Below are positions 1 to 11,230 of a stretch of 64,000 nt of DNA, in pieces; position 1 is the stretch's first letter; each line of letters starts with the position of its first letter. The position numbers were made by a program, and so were the translations under genes. The notes beneath the pieces are model-generated. The model saw nothing but the letters and a program-made list of their open reading frames with translations, ran no database searches and had not been told where the DNA came from. Source of the stretch: Chara braunii (taxonomy: Eukaryota; Streptophyta; Charophyceae; Charales; Characeae); NCBI GenBank assembly GCA_003427395.1, contig BFEA01000210.1, forward strand, positions 1,566,967 through 1,630,966. Reading direction: 5' to 3'.

Positions 1-1683
1 ACGATCGGTCGATGGATGTATTACATCGACCAGTTCGACTTTGACCCGTGCCACATTCCCGGTCCCGCCAATCGAGCTGCGGACGCCCTCTCACGACGGC
101 CTGACTTTTGTGCCATTGTGACCACGGCATTCGACCTCGATGACGATCTGCAACCGCATTTCGTCAAAGGCTACAAGTTCGATCCGACTTACTCTACGCT
201 TTACGCGGAGCTTTCATCGGATTACCCGCCGGCTAGCCACTATCGGATTGCAGACAGGTTCCTTCTCCTTCACACGAGAGGAAAGGACTTGTTAGTTGTG
301 CCCCAAGATCACATCTTACGGACTCGTCTTCTCGGCGAATTCCACGACGCACGACTTTCGGCACACCTTGGCGTGAACCGCACACTAGCACGCCTCCGCC
401 AGTGTTTTCACTGGCCCGACGTCCTTCATGACGTCACGAGGTACATTGAGTCATGTGCAGTTTGCCANCGTAACAAGGGTCGATCTCGAGTCCCCTTCGG
501 CGAACTGAAACCGTTGTCGATCCCTCGGGCACCACGACTCTCCATTGCTATGGACGTGACAGGCCCGTTTCCCCGCGATCGCCACGGCCATGACGGTATT
601 CTCACGGTCGTTGACCGTTTGAGCAAGTATGCTCGCTTCCTTCCTTGCAAGTATCATGCTGCAGCNCCTGAGCTCGCACGACTCTTGCACACCGGTTGGA
701 TTACCAACCAAGGTGTTCCGGAAGACATAGTGAGCGACCGAGATACTCGCTTCATGTCAACCTTTTGGACTTCCCTCATGGCTGAGTCCGGTACGACAAT
801 GAAGCCGAGCTCGGCTCGGCACCTGCAGACGGATGGCCAGACGGAGCGAGCGCACCAGACCGCTCAGATGATGTTGCGTACGGTCATCCGTCCCGACCAG
901 AAAGATTGGGTTGACCGGCTTCCCGACATCGAGTTCGCCTATAACACTTCGGTGCACCCGGCGATGTGCGTCACACCATTCGAGCTACATCATGGTGGAG
1001 AGAAAGCACGGATCTTCGTTGATCTCCTTCTGCCACAGGTTGCCGACATAGACGTCCCTTGCTCTCCCGCTTCCATTCGGAAGTACCGGGACTTGCTGAT
1101 CAAAGCCCGCGCAAATATGCAAAAGGCTCAGATCCGCATGCAGCAGCAGGCTAACCGACGTCGACTTCCATGTCCTTTCCGCGAGGGAGACCTTGTCTGG
1201 GTCCTCTCCGAGGAATTTGTGCTCGAGCAGGACGTTTCGCGCAAACTCCTTTCGAAATGGTTCGGACCATGGGAAGTCACTTCTGCCGTTGAAGACGACC
1301 CCGCAGGTCCTTCCTTCGTAATCAACATTCCACCGCACCTTACAGTGCATCGGGTCTTCCACGCATTGAAACTGGCCATCTACACGCCACCTTCAGTGGA
1401 CGAGTTTCCCGGACATCAATCACAGGATCCGCCTTCCATGGACAGACATCAGGAAGTGGACCGAGTCATCACGCACCGCAAGTATGGCAACAAGCCAATG
1501 CAGTACAAAGTCACATTCAAGCAATGTGCGCCTGACGACACNCGNTGNATCTCNAGTNCAGANTTGCAGACTTCTGCACCCCTTATCTTCGNCNACTATG
1601 AGAAGNNACGNNTTGCNAAGGNNGCAGCTCGTCCCACCCGACCCATCCCGGTATCGGACAGACAACTCCGCCCTCGCAAGTAG
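1..1683 (+). CDS. Ty3/gypsy pol C-terminal part (RNase H end, integrase, chromodomain), 5' truncated by window
   Basis: The reading frame is open from the first base, so the true start lies upstream of the window. It opens with the end of RNase H (IPGPANRAADALSRRPD). An HHCC zinc finger follows (H..H at about nt 350-366, CAVC near nt 460). The integrase core has the full D,D(35)E triad, with Asp codons at 553 and 736 and Glu at 844. A chromodomain-like stretch at about nt 1450-1610 starts at EVDRVITHRK and places the element among the chromoviruses, whose chromodomain steers integration to particular chromatin. The frame ends 11 bases before a polypurine tract and the LTR. Several ambiguous bases (474, 666 and a cluster at 1542-1623) blur residues without breaking the frame. 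No in-frame stop is present, so this copy may be young. Confidence 0.95.
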   Translation, partial: TIGRWMYYIDQFDFDPCHIPGPANRAADALSRRPDFCAIVTTAFDLDDDLQPHFVKGYKFDPTYSTLYAELSSDYPPASHYRIADRFLLLHTRGKDLLVVPQDHILRTRLLGEFHDARLSAHLGVNRTLARLRQCFHWPDVLHDVTRYIESCAVCXRNKGRSRVPFGELKPLSIPRAPRLSIAMDVTGPFPRDRHGHDGILTVVDRLSKYARFLPCKYHAAXPELARLLHTGWITNQGVPEDIVSDRDTRFMSTFWTSLMAESGTTMKPSSARHLQTDGQTERAHQTAQMMLRTVIRPDQKDWVDRLPDIEFAYNTSVHPAMCVTPFELHHGGEKARIFVDLLLPQVADIDVPCSPASIRKYRDLLIKARANMQKAQIRMQQQANRRRLPCPFREGDLVWVLSEEFVLEQDVSRKLLSKWFGPWEVTSAVEDDPAGPSFVINIPPHLTVHRVFHALKLAIYTPPSVDEFPGHQSQDPPSMDRHQEVDRVITHRKYGNKPMQYKVTFKQCAPDDXXXIXSXXLQTSAPLIFXXYEKXXXXKXAARPTRPIPVSDRQLRPRK

Positions 1684-1694
1684 CTCGGTCTTTT

Positions 1695-1705
1695 AAGAGG
1701 GGGAG
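1695..1705 (+). other. Polypurine tract of the gypsy element
   Basis: AAGAGGGGGAG lies 2 bases before the LTR start. This is where the primer for plus-strand DNA synthesis is expected in LTR retrotransposons. Its position between the pol stop and the LTR fits exactly. Confidence 0.85.
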
Positions 1706-1978
1706 TGTGTTACATCTTCGACGCCACACGGGTCCTACTGGACCCGACATAGGGGTAGAAGGACACAGTAGGGCCAAAAGGCCTGACCTTGGGGGTACTA
1801 CAGGCCGTAAAGGCCTCACCTTGGACCAGACCCGACAGGAAGGCCCAAACAACATTACCGTTTGGGCCTGGCGGCGCTCTTGAGGCTGCCGCCCGCCGGT
1901 TGGGGCTGAACCGTCCATCTGGACGGTTCAGGGCACGACCAGGCCTCGCAGCATTGAGGCCGGCCTCTGCCCCACCGG

Positions 1979-1985
1979 TATAAAG
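1979..1985 (+). promoter_or_regulatory. TATA box inside the LTR
   Basis: TATAAAG lies about 270 bp into the LTR, in a GC-rich setting (CCGGTATAAAGAACCGG), as expected for the U3 promoter. Transcription would start about 30 bases downstream. Confidence 0.6.
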
Positions 1986-2216
1986 AACCGGTCCAGCCTC
2001 AGACGAAGGATTGACCTACCGGCACTCTACCGGTACGGTATGGTACAACGCACATTAGCGTTGGCGCTATCTTTAGCGCAGGAGCAGTGAGGAGCAGCAG
2101 CAGGGCGACTGAGCCAGACCGGCGGCCATCGCCGCCTGAGGTATCAGGGAGCCGGAGGTTCTCTCCTCCCTCCCATCGTCAGCCCCATCTCTCTCTCTCT
2201 CTCCTCCTCGGCTCCT

Positions 2217-2294
2217 CCTTCTTCTTCTTCTTCTTCTTCTTCTTCTTCTTCTTCTTCTTCTTCTTTTTCTTCTTCTTCTCTTCAGACTCCATCT

Positions 2295-2326
<32 letters not shown>

Positions 2327-2330
2327 AGAT
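2217..2330 (+). repeat. (TTC)n microsatellite in the LTR
   Basis: A nearly uninterrupted TTC/CTT array, broken once by a short ACTCCA-containing spacer near 2285. Any Phe-rich translation of it is low-complexity noise. Confidence 0.95.
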
Positions 2331-4440
2331 TGGAGACTTATACTAGTTGGACAGAGATCAGTGTTGGGCTTCGGTGGTATGAGACTGTGGTACTTACTGG
2401 ACTGGAGACTTGGAGATTGTTGGGGTTGATACTTGGCGGCATCACAGTTCGAACACCGGTTACATTTGGACTCTGTATCTCCGACATTGGTGACTGATTG
2501 TCCTCGACATTTTGATCTTGTTGGATGACATTTTGGATTACCATATCGGTGACCTATCGGATTCTATTTCGGTGACCTACCGGTGCTGTCTACCTCCCCC
2601 ACCTCCTTCGTCTCTCCTCCCACCTTTCATCTGTGTATGAGTGTACGGGATCTGGGCATCGTCCATGCTTGGCCCAGACCCCACCATCTCACGATTGTAT
2701 GTGTGTGGAGTGATTCTTGAGTCAGTCTATGTGAGTCAGTCTATGTGAGTCAGTCCGTTTATCAGACTTCCGCTGCATACATGCTCATCCTACATTGGTT
2801 GATCTTTGGTTCTGCCCATACTCATTGAAGTATGTAACATACATGCAGGGAAAGGTGGAATTCAGGTCAGATGCATCCAGGAAAGTCCTAGTGCGAGTAT
2901 GAACTCGTTGATACACAGAGATCTATTGTCTTTTTAATTTCACCCGAAAGATCACAGCAAAAGATTATGGTGTCCTTGGTCCTGTTTTTTTTTTCAAAGA
3001 AATGAAAAAACAAGTCCTTGTGGTCCGGGCTTAGGCTGGGACCCCACAGGCTGGTGGTTCTTGACGCCAGCAACCGCGAAGCAGTTCCGCAGACCCCACA
3101 GGTCAAAGAAAGTGGCCTGGAAGAGTACGCGAGGGTGTTTCCACTCGGTCCACGGCCTTGTCTGGCCTACGTGGACCGTGCCTCCTCCGTGAAAAACTGC
3201 CCACCAGGAAGGCTAGACCTCGGGGACCTCTTCTGTCGCCAGCGGAGTCCGGAAGAGAAATGAACAAGCGGACAACGGTGTGGTCCAAACGGGAAGATGA
3301 GGTTGGAAGGCTGCGGGGAGGTAGTGTTGCATGGGAGGTCGTTGTTTGTCCGTTGGCCTCCGGCTAGCGGGAAGGATGCATCCACCGAAATTCAGATTCG
3401 AAAAGGTTGCGTGGGGCCAGGGACGGCCGCCGGGTTGAGACGACAACACGGGGTTGTGTTGCTTCGGGCGCTGTGGTGGGACGTTGGGTGGGGATGGAGT
3501 TGTGCGGGGACACGGATCCGGGGCTGCCGGTTTCAGGTTGGTGGGTGTGCCCCGAGCCGTGTGTGGCACCTGCAGATGTGTGCCACGAGTGTGGTCGTTC
3601 ATATCGTCACGTACCTGGGAAGCTCATACTCCATGGCCCCAGTGAGTCTACGCCCTTACAGAAAGCATACCCATGCAGACGGTGCATTTTTTGCTGCCGT
3701 TAAGTGTTGCCATCGACGGTCTCTCGCCCCCATCCTCGTCTTTTGTGGTTGACATGCACGTGTGCATGCGATCCATACGTAGCCTGGGTACGCGGCTACG
3801 GAGTCGGGTGGGCTCAAGTCCGAGTTTTTTTGTTGAGGGCTGCCACACGTTCACGGAGGGATGTCGACGGGCTTCATGGGGTGCATGCAATCACAATCCT
3901 GTTGCTTGTGGCAGGATCGCAATCCCTGATAGAGTGGCGAAGGCTGGGAGCGACGTAAGGCGAGTTGTTGGAGGTCATTTTCTCCCTCGTGTGCTTATGC
4001 GGCCATCTCCGCCAGCTTCATGTGGACAAACATGCACTGGTGTCACCAGCCCAGGTGGTCGACTCCTAGGCGTCCTTCCTCATCTACGATTCGGCGAAGG
4101 AGGGGTAAGTGTGCGGACCTATCATTCTCCTTCCACACGTCTGGTTTCGTTCAGCCTGATGGTGGTGCGGAGCCGCAAGTGGGGCAAACAGCAGGCAGGC
4201 TGTTCGTCTTGTCGTTGCTCTTGTGCACAGACATGCTTGCTGCCAGCCTGTTGTGGTGTCCGCATGCCTAAAGCCAGCGGCCATCAGTGGTGGTCGACTA
4301 TCATCGTGGCCATCGTCGTCTTCTTCGTAGGTGCAATCATTGCCATCCTCGTGACGCTGTTCGTCTTCGTTGTCCTGCTACTGGTAGACCTCTGCGTTTG
4401 GCGTTGTACAAGTGATGAGGTCGCGCAGCCCGAGGGAGGT

Positions 4441-5194
4441 GGTGTGTCGGGGAAGAGAACCAGACCAGGGACGCTGGAGGAGCGCATTGATCTGGCGAGG
4501 TTCATGAAGGAGAACGGGGCCATGATGGCGATGGCGTCTGGTCGGCTCAAGCACGGTCTGTGAGCAACGAGTGGGTGTCCAGGAAGATGAAGGCGCCTGG
4601 TTTGATCAGGTCGGCGGAAGACTACAGAAAGAAGTGGTCTGACCGCATGAGCAAGATGAAGGACATCTTCCACAAGTATAACGCATCAGGGAAGCCCTTT
4701 CATATTGGGAGATGAGAGTCGAAGACAAGAAAAGGGAGGGAATCCCGAGGACGTTTGAGCAGTTGTTGTGGGAGGACATGGAGTGGGCACATCGAAGGTC
4801 GTCAGTCGCCTGCGACACCATGGCATCGTTGAACTTGCAGGGTGGTGAAAGTGGTGTTTCCGATAAGGAAACACCCCGTGGGCATGGTTCCCTCGAAGGT
4901 GGGAGCCGTAGTGGTGCAAGTGCTGAAGAATTGGGCGGCTTGCGGAAGAAACGGCGTGGGCCAAATGGCAAAGAGCGCGCTCATGATCACCCACCAGTGT
5001 CGTCTATGGAGAGGGCTGTGCTCGATTCTAGTATGGCGGTGCGTGAAGGGATGGACATGGCAGCAGGCACTCTTGCCCAGGCAAGCACAGAGAGTGCGAA
5101 GATGGTTGCAACCCAAGTCGGCGCTGTGGCGAGCACCATTAAGGAGGGAAACGTTGTGCTGCAACTGTTGGTCGGTGTCATGGGCGACCGCTGA
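4441..5194 (+). pseudogene. Myb/SANT-like (trihelix-type) DNA-binding protein relic inside the Harbinger element
   Basis: Pieces in three frames together resemble a Myb/SANT-like domain of the kind found in plant proteins and in the second gene of Harbinger transposons. The first helix region (LEERIDLARFMKEN) is at about 4470-4530. A segment EWVSRKMK...AEDYRKKWSDRM follows at 4569-4650. A third segment, YWEMRVEDKKREGIP to LLWEDMEW, is at about 4700-4790. The frame changes near 4560 and again near 4695. The first change could hide an intron, the second looks like a 1-base indel. The C-terminal 120 residues are Ser/Gly/Ala-rich with a basic patch (KKRRGPNGK) that could be a nuclear signal, ending at 5194. 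The upstream open stretch (3673-4440), including a hydrophobic run near 4290-4400, is not convincing coding sequence. Confidence 0.6.
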
Positions 5195-5761
5195 GGAGTG
5201 GGCACCGGAATGCGGGTTGGAGACCATGAGGACGCCAACCCATCAAACCACTGATATGTACATGGGAGGCGACAACATCACACAGATAACTTTGAAAAAG
5301 GGGAAAATATAATAAACAGACAAAGGGGGAAAAAAAGAAAAGCAAGATTGAAAGGAACAAGGGAACAGGGCAACAAAGGCACCATGAAACGAACCCCAGG
5401 TGTTCATTTTATGGTGCCTCTATCGCTTTGCTTCCTTCTTCGTTTTCAATCTTCCGTTTTTCATTTTATTTTTTATTCCCCTTCTCCCAATTTTTAAGTT
5501 TTTTGTTATTTTTACCCGATGTTGTCGTTTCACATCCTCGTGACGACGTGACTGCTTGGACGGGTCACCCACTATCTTCTCCTCTCCCGCAAGGTTTTTG
5601 GTGATGTATCTCACAGCGGCCTCACAGACAGTGAACTTGCAGCGCACAGACGCTCTCCTTCCCCGCTGCACATGTCTTTGCTGACCCTCTCCGGATTCTG
5701 CAGGATCTGTCATCCGGTGTCCTGACTTTCGCCTGCTTTCCCCAGAGAGCGAGAGAGCGAG

Positions 5762-5763
<2 letters not shown>

Positions 5764-5840
<77 letters not shown>
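5764..5840 (+). repeat. (GA)n microsatellite
   Basis: An almost pure GA array of 77 bases. On the other strand it reads as a Leu-Ser-Leu-Ser repeat, which is not a protein. Confidence 0.97.
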
Positions 5841-5844
<4 letters not shown>

Positions 5845-5980
5845 CGTGTAGGAGCGAGGGAACGAGCAAATCAAAAAGTGGCACTGTATATTTCCCCGTT
5901 TCAGCAAAAGATTCATTCTCATTTTGCTCATCCTATCGATGGAATGTGTGTGTGTGTGAGACGTTCATGATTCGACCAAG

Positions 5981-5990
<10 letters not shown>

Positions 5991-6025
<35 letters not shown>
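5991..6025 (+). repeat. (GA)n microsatellite
   Basis: A GA array of 35 bases, preceded by a GCGCGC run. A shorter GA/TA array lies at 6205-6236. Confidence 0.95.
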
Positions 6026-6026
<1 letters not shown>

Positions 6027-7243
6027 ACGCGTGTATAGACAACCGATGTGCTCGCGCCTGTCAATGATGTTGTGAGTTTCGTGAGCGGGCAGAGTTCACA
6101 ACGGTGGAGCGTTGGGCGTGCATTTCTGGCACTGCTTCCTTTGCACGTGTGCGCTTGCCCCGATATTAGTGGGCTGACAGTGGGGGGGCGAGAGAGAGAG
6201 ACACACACATATATATATAGAGAGAGAGAGAGAGATGGGAGTGGGTTGCCGGCCGCCAGGTGGAGATCAACGAGTGTCGATCTTCGAGAGATGGGCCCCA
6301 TGACAGGGCCCTGGATTTCGGCGCTACTGTGGTCGAAGTCCATATGTGGTTCCATTATGTCGTCGTCAATGGGAGGCGCACGCATTGTCATGTCGTTCTC
6401 TGTCCTTCCACGAACCACCACTCCTTTCTAGCACAAACACTCTCCTCCTGCCCCGCACGAGGTCCTCTACATCGGTCGATAACGCAAATAGCGTAGAAAG
6501 GCCATGGGCAATTTGTTATCGCGCAGTGGCAAAATAAAAGCCGCCTCGAGGGAAGCCATGGCTCCCACATTACGCTGACTCACCCACTGAATGACGGCAA
6601 CCACGACAAACAACAGCCACTCTTCCCACTCGCCGTCCATGTCTTCACTCCTCCGCCCGCCCCTACCTCCCTATCCTGTCTCCAAGCCCCCCACCACCCC
6701 CAACGACACTTCTCTTTTATTTGCGATGGTACGGAGATGGCGGCACATCACGGCGGAGGCTGATACAGACCGCCAACGGCAACTCGCACCTTTGGTGACA
6801 ACATTACAGCAGCATCAAGGCACAGTAGACCAGGCATTCAAAAAATGTGGCCATTGAACCATCCTTCCATCAGCTCAGGTAGAAATACGTTCGTGCGCGA
6901 ACGCCCCCCTCCCTCCCCCCACCCGTTGGGCCCTTCCCGTGTCACGCACCATCACCCATTCGCGCCACAACATCACCCACAATGTCACTTGTTGGTGCAC
7001 ACGGAATGCGCCACACGCCTACACGCGTGGACCCAAGAACACAAATGAAACATGCACGCTTTCCTTTTCAAGAGACTTCGGGGTTGACTTTTCTGTTTGG
7101 GAAAGCACGTGGCCCGCAGGGGCAAATTTTTGCGGTGGCAGTGGGGTCCCCTGTTCTGGTCGCTCTCCGTTCGTGGCGGCCTCACGCCGCCAACTTCCGC
7201 CAGATCGTTATCTAGGCCGCCAGCTTGTGGGGTCCCACCCTTA

Positions 7244-10104
7244 GTATCCATTCTAGGGAGCATCAGTCTGTGACGCTCAACCTCACGCCCTACACTGCTT
7301 TCCTTGTCGGAGTGACTAAAATGCGGAAAGGGCCCCGAAGTGGCAATGGGGGTGTGCCAAGGATTTTAGGAAATTTTGAGTGGGGAATTCGTGGTCAGAA
7401 ATGGAATCTCTTGTGCGGTTCCGGTTATGGGGCAACGAGCTATGGCGGGAAACGACAAAAAGGGACTAATTCCGGTTGTGGAGTACCTTTTAACTTCATT
7501 GCGTGCATGGTCGAAAAGGTGCGGGTGTGTATGCCTGATCTCGGCTATGGACAAGGGTCCGACAACTCATCTAATAGAGCTCAGAATTGGAATCGGATGG
7601 GTGCAACCTGCCTTCTCTCTCCGCGGCTTTCGCTTTCCCTGCATGGCGTGTTATCGAATCCCTGCTCCCTTAACCGCTCCGTGCGGCAACAATCGGGACA
7701 CGAAGTGCGAGGCTAGTACGGGCGACAGTCGGTCATAGAATCACAACCATCTCATTAAAGGGAAGGAGAATGGAGAAGGGAGAGACAAACAAGAAGTTAA
7801 CGAACCGAGAACACTGTGTTTCAAAAGGGAATTGCTAGGTGCGACCAATTTGAGCGATGAGCTCCCGCATATCCCACTCGCAGACATGTGTCCTATCCTC
7901 GTTATATAGGAAAAGGCGTGAGCAGGGAGGATCACGAAGTCGTGGCGCAGATGATCCGTCGGTTTCAGTCGATATGGTCATCCGTCGTCAGCTTCACACA
8001 CACCCAGCATTCACAAAACATATTGAATTAGTTCTCATCGACTCATGCAATCATCCGTGCGAAGGAAATCAGGCAATATGACGTGATGTTCATGCCCAAT
8101 GTTTTTTCGGAAAGGGAGGATTACTCATGAAGCTACCGTTCAAAATACGAGAAAGGGGAGGAAAACACACTTGCGCTTTTAGCGGATTAACACCTGACGC
8201 TTTTCATGCAAGCGGAAGGATGTAATGGTGTCGGACAACGAGAGGAAAGTTAACAAGCAACTAAACAACACATTCATGCATTCACTGGCATTGCAGCTAC
8301 TTATCCATCAAAAGATAGAAAGCGACCAAATAGAACATCCATCTTACACCAAGGGGAAGGAAACTCGCACTAATTCTCAACGGCTCAAATATTCATAATT
8401 CCAAATAGACGGGGCGCCGGATTAAACGATCTCACATGGATTCACACGTCCGAAAGATCTGCACCTAGCGCAACTTTTACTGGAGTGGGAAGGCATGAAG
8501 GAGATCGACACACACACAAAATTATCCATAGATCATTCAAAAGACCAAGAGAGGAAGGAGGAGAGAGAGAGAGAGATGGGGGGGGGGGGGATTTGAGCAC
8601 ACAATTGAGACAAAAACGTTTGGCGCCATGCTATGCAACTCTACCCGAGAGATGGGAAAAAGAAGCGTAGAATCCTCCGCTCTCCAAATTGTGTCCCCTG
8701 GCTAGTAAAACTATTATCACTCACCCGCTCTAACACTGATGATCTTCGCCGCCACGTCTTCAGAGCAAACCCAAACAATTGTCACCTCGTCAACCTAGCT
8801 CCTAAGATAATCAATTTGGATCCTGCAGTCCGTAACGCCCCCGTGAAGTTGCAGCAGACCCGTCGGGACATCCCGACTCGCTGATCACCACCACTATCTA
8901 GCAACTACAACAGAGTTGGCAGATGAATGCAAGAGAGAAGACAACAAAAGAGACACGTTTATTATGGTTGCGAAGACAGAGGAAATGAGGATGATGATCG
9001 GGGACGGGTAGGGACGAGGTGGGGAGGGAACTAGTAACCGTAGCCGTTAGGAAGGTCATGTTGATCTGGTAAAAATTATCAGAGTCAATCAGATCACAGA
9101 GAGGGGAGACCGAAGCCTCTCTACACGTTGTCGTCCAACTTATACAGTCAAAGCTGGATTTGCAAGATCCTCCGAGGTATTAGACGAAGGTGGGAAAGGA
9201 GGTTAAAAGATTCAACGGGATCGAGCACAAAAGGAGAGAGAAGAAGACAGTTGCAGCTTAGCGGTGAAAGCGCGAAGGAGGACGCAGTGCGTAAGAAAAG
9301 ATTGCATGTAAAAGTGGCACACAACAACACACTCGTGGAAGACGTAACACTTAAGTAGTTACGTGAAATGTCGGTGAAGCAACGCCTAATTCCTTCAATC
9401 GAATTGATATTGAAAACTTCGAAAGGAAATTTTGCGCACGCTCGATTCCTATTTATATTATCCATCAACAAAATTTAATGTGACTTACCAAGCAAAAAAA
9501 AAAATCCTACGTCTGGAAATTTTTATGCTCGCTAAGGCGCGTCAAGTATCTTGACAAGACACCCATGAATTTGAAAAAAAAAAACTCGAGAGAAATTATA
9601 AGCCCACTCATTAAGGCATGTGAAAAATCCTAGATCTCCTAAAAGAATAAAATCCACATAAGTTGCAGGGTAAATTCGAAATATGGAGAAAGGAAATACA
9701 AACTTGAAAAAAAAAAAAGGTTAACCGATGAAAGTCATTCATCGATACCCCACTAAAGACTGCTTGAAGAATTGCGTCGAAATTCGAAAACACCACACAA
9801 ACATAGTATACAACTGTTTAGCATCCTGTTCGCACTAGGAGACGAACACAATCATGTTCGCTCGAATATGAACAAACATTGAATACCCTCTGAACTTGAA
9901 TATAAAAAATATTAAAAAAATAAATAAATCTAAAACAAATCTAGAAAAAAATAGATGTCATGTAAAACAACAATACAAGCAACTTCTCCCTTGGGGTCAT
10001 GTTCAAATTCTTAGCCAAACGTGCGTTAAAAATAAAAAACAAAAAACAAAAATTATGGAAAAAACAAATGTTCACCCAAACACATTCGCGAGTTGTTTGT
10101 GAAT
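7244..10104. other. AT-rich region without recognised genes
   Basis: All open stretches are short, on both strands, and none resembles a known family. Features are a G-run/GA tract at 8560-8593, several A-runs (9490, 9576, 9708) and the possible terminal exon described at 9031. From about 9480 the sequence becomes strongly AT-rich up to the 4-kb repeat copy A. The ORF at 7225-7716 is open but shows no domain and no convincing composition. Confidence 0.6.
9031..9065 (-). CDS. Possible terminal exon of an unidentified minus-strand gene
   Basis: Read on the minus strand, a pyrimidine-rich stretch ending in TTTTTACCAG looks like a 3' splice site. It is followed by an open segment encoding QHDLPNGYGY and a TAG stop at 9033-9031. 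An AATAAA signal follows about 70 bases downstream (8963-8958). The order acceptor, short coding tail, stop, poly(A) signal is what a last exon looks like, but upstream exons could not be identified. It may be chance. Confidence 0.22.
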
Positions 10105-10299
10105 GTCTCAGACCCCTCCTTCTGACCTTCTTACTCTAAGTCTAATCCTGTTCAGAGAGGAAGGCGGCAGACGGGAATGCAATCCGTAGGACCACATCAA
10201 ACCTCTGTGGGAGTCTGCCCACCGATTGCGGAAACTCTGCCGAAACTCAAGAGGAGTTCTAGAGGCAGGGAACTAAGAGGTAAAACTTCATCTTCCGAC

Positions 10300-10307
10300 T
10301 ATAAAAG
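10300..10307 (+). promoter_or_regulatory. TATA box of 4-kb repeat copy A
   Basis: TATAAAAG at a position matched by TATAAAC at 63141 in copy D and by TTTATA (minus strand) at 48064-48069 in copy C, so it is conserved between copies. This suggests that the repeat carries an RNA polymerase II promoter. Confidence 0.45.
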
Positions 10308-10860
10308 TCGTTATAACCCTTATCTATATTTCTCGCTTCAGTTTGACTGAGTATACTGCCTGTATCTCATATTTGACTTGGTGTTTGACTTTCATGACAC
10401 AAACCGGACTTAGGTAAAAATGTTTTAAACTCAGTTTTATTTTGTTGTTTCACTGAGAGCATATTGTGAAAAGGGGTTGCATATGGGGGAAAGGTGGGAG
10501 GAAGGTGGTATTGCATGTGTTTGACTGGGTCAACCAAAGGCTGGGAGAGTCTCCATAAGTTTGGAGGGTCAGTGCTATGGTTTTTTTTTTTTGCATAGAG
10601 GATCAAACAGGTTCCCATAAGATTGAGTGGTCTGGTTGCTCTGACTTGCGAGGGATTTTTGTGATTGATTTTTTCAGGAACCAAGCAAACTTCCATAAGA
10701 TTGAATGGCTTGATTGCCTTGTTTTCTTTGGGTTTTCTTATGTTTTATTGGTTTCTGAAAGAGAGTTGAGCATGTTCCATAAGATTTGACGACTCTTAAC
10801 TCTCCTTGATTTATTCTAAGGGGAATTCAAACAAAAGACTGGACAGGTTCTCATAAGATT

Positions 10861-10962
10861 GGGAGGTCTTATATCTGAATTCCCTCAAAATAAAACAAGG
10901 AGAATTTCACTGGGAGGTCTTATATCTGAATTCCCTCAAAATAAAACAAGGAGAATTTCACT
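10861..10962 (+). repeat. Perfect 51-bp tandem duplication
   Basis: The unit 10861-10911 is repeated without change at 10912-10962. It lies within copy A and is not present twice in copies C or D. The same stretch is also partly complementary to 10800-10827. Confidence 0.9.
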
Positions 10963-10980
10963 CTAACCCTTATGTATGAA

Positions 10981-11230
10981 CTCTCTTCAGTTTGTGATAA
11001 GCTATAGCCAAAACATTCAATCTTATAGAAACAGGTCTGACTAGCCTGATCGTAAATAAAATAGTATAGAATGTAAACAAGTTTATCCATTTTGGTTTCA
11101 ACGCACATGCGGAAACAAAAATGGATAAACTTGTTTATATTATATACTATTTTATTTATGAACAGGCTAGTCAGACATGTTTCCCTAAGATTGGATGGTT
11201 TGGCTATAGCTTATCACAAACTGAAGAAAG
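10981..11230. repeat. Foldback: about 120-bp inverted repeat with a short loop
   Basis: The arm 10981-11099 is complementary to 11111-11230 with roughly ten mismatches, leaving a loop of about a dozen bases around 11100-11110. The arms contain the sub-repeats of the 4-kb family. Copies C and D have only one arm, so the inversion-duplication is specific to copy A. Confidence 0.85.

Larger units (their letters stand above)
1708..2839 (+). mobile_element. 3' LTR of the gypsy element
   Basis: The LTR is 1132 bp and is bounded by a perfect 8-bp inverted repeat, TGTTACAT at the start and ATGTAACA at the end, so it has the canonical TG...CA termini. It directly follows the polypurine tract of the pol gene. 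It contains a TATA box at 1979 and a long TTC array at about 2217-2330 in the presumed R/U5 part. The 5' LTR lies outside the window, so the two LTRs cannot be compared to estimate age. The bases after the end (TACAT) would be the target duplication. Confidence 0.88.
3034..7240 (+). mobile_element. PIF/Harbinger-type DNA transposon, probably non-autonomous
   Basis: The ends are 24-bp inverted repeats (3034-3057 and 7217-7240) that differ at three positions; the first 18 bases read GGSTGGGACCCCACARGC. Both ends are flanked by the trinucleotide TTA (3031-3033 and 7241-7243), the target duplication typical of the PIF/Harbinger superfamily. The interior carries a Myb/SANT-like gene relic, which fits because Harbinger elements usually encode such a protein beside the DDE transposase. 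No transposase domain was recognised, so movement would need a helper. The right half (5200-7200) is filled by GA arrays and sequence in which I see no convincing gene; a Pro/Ser-rich ORF at 6591-6857 is the only open stretch of note. Confidence 0.78.

Noticed and set aside
4290-4400. Transmembrane-like hydrophobic stretch
   Set aside because: It is a run of GTC/ATC/TTC codons in a region whose frame is not otherwise convincing; the opposite strand reads as an acidic run, so it looks like composition bias.
5420-5931. Leu-Ser repeat proteins on the minus strand
   Set aside because: They are translations of the GA microsatellite.
7225-7716. 163-codon ORF after the Harbinger element
   Set aside because: It starts inside the transposon end without ATG context, has no domain and an irregular composition; considered chance.
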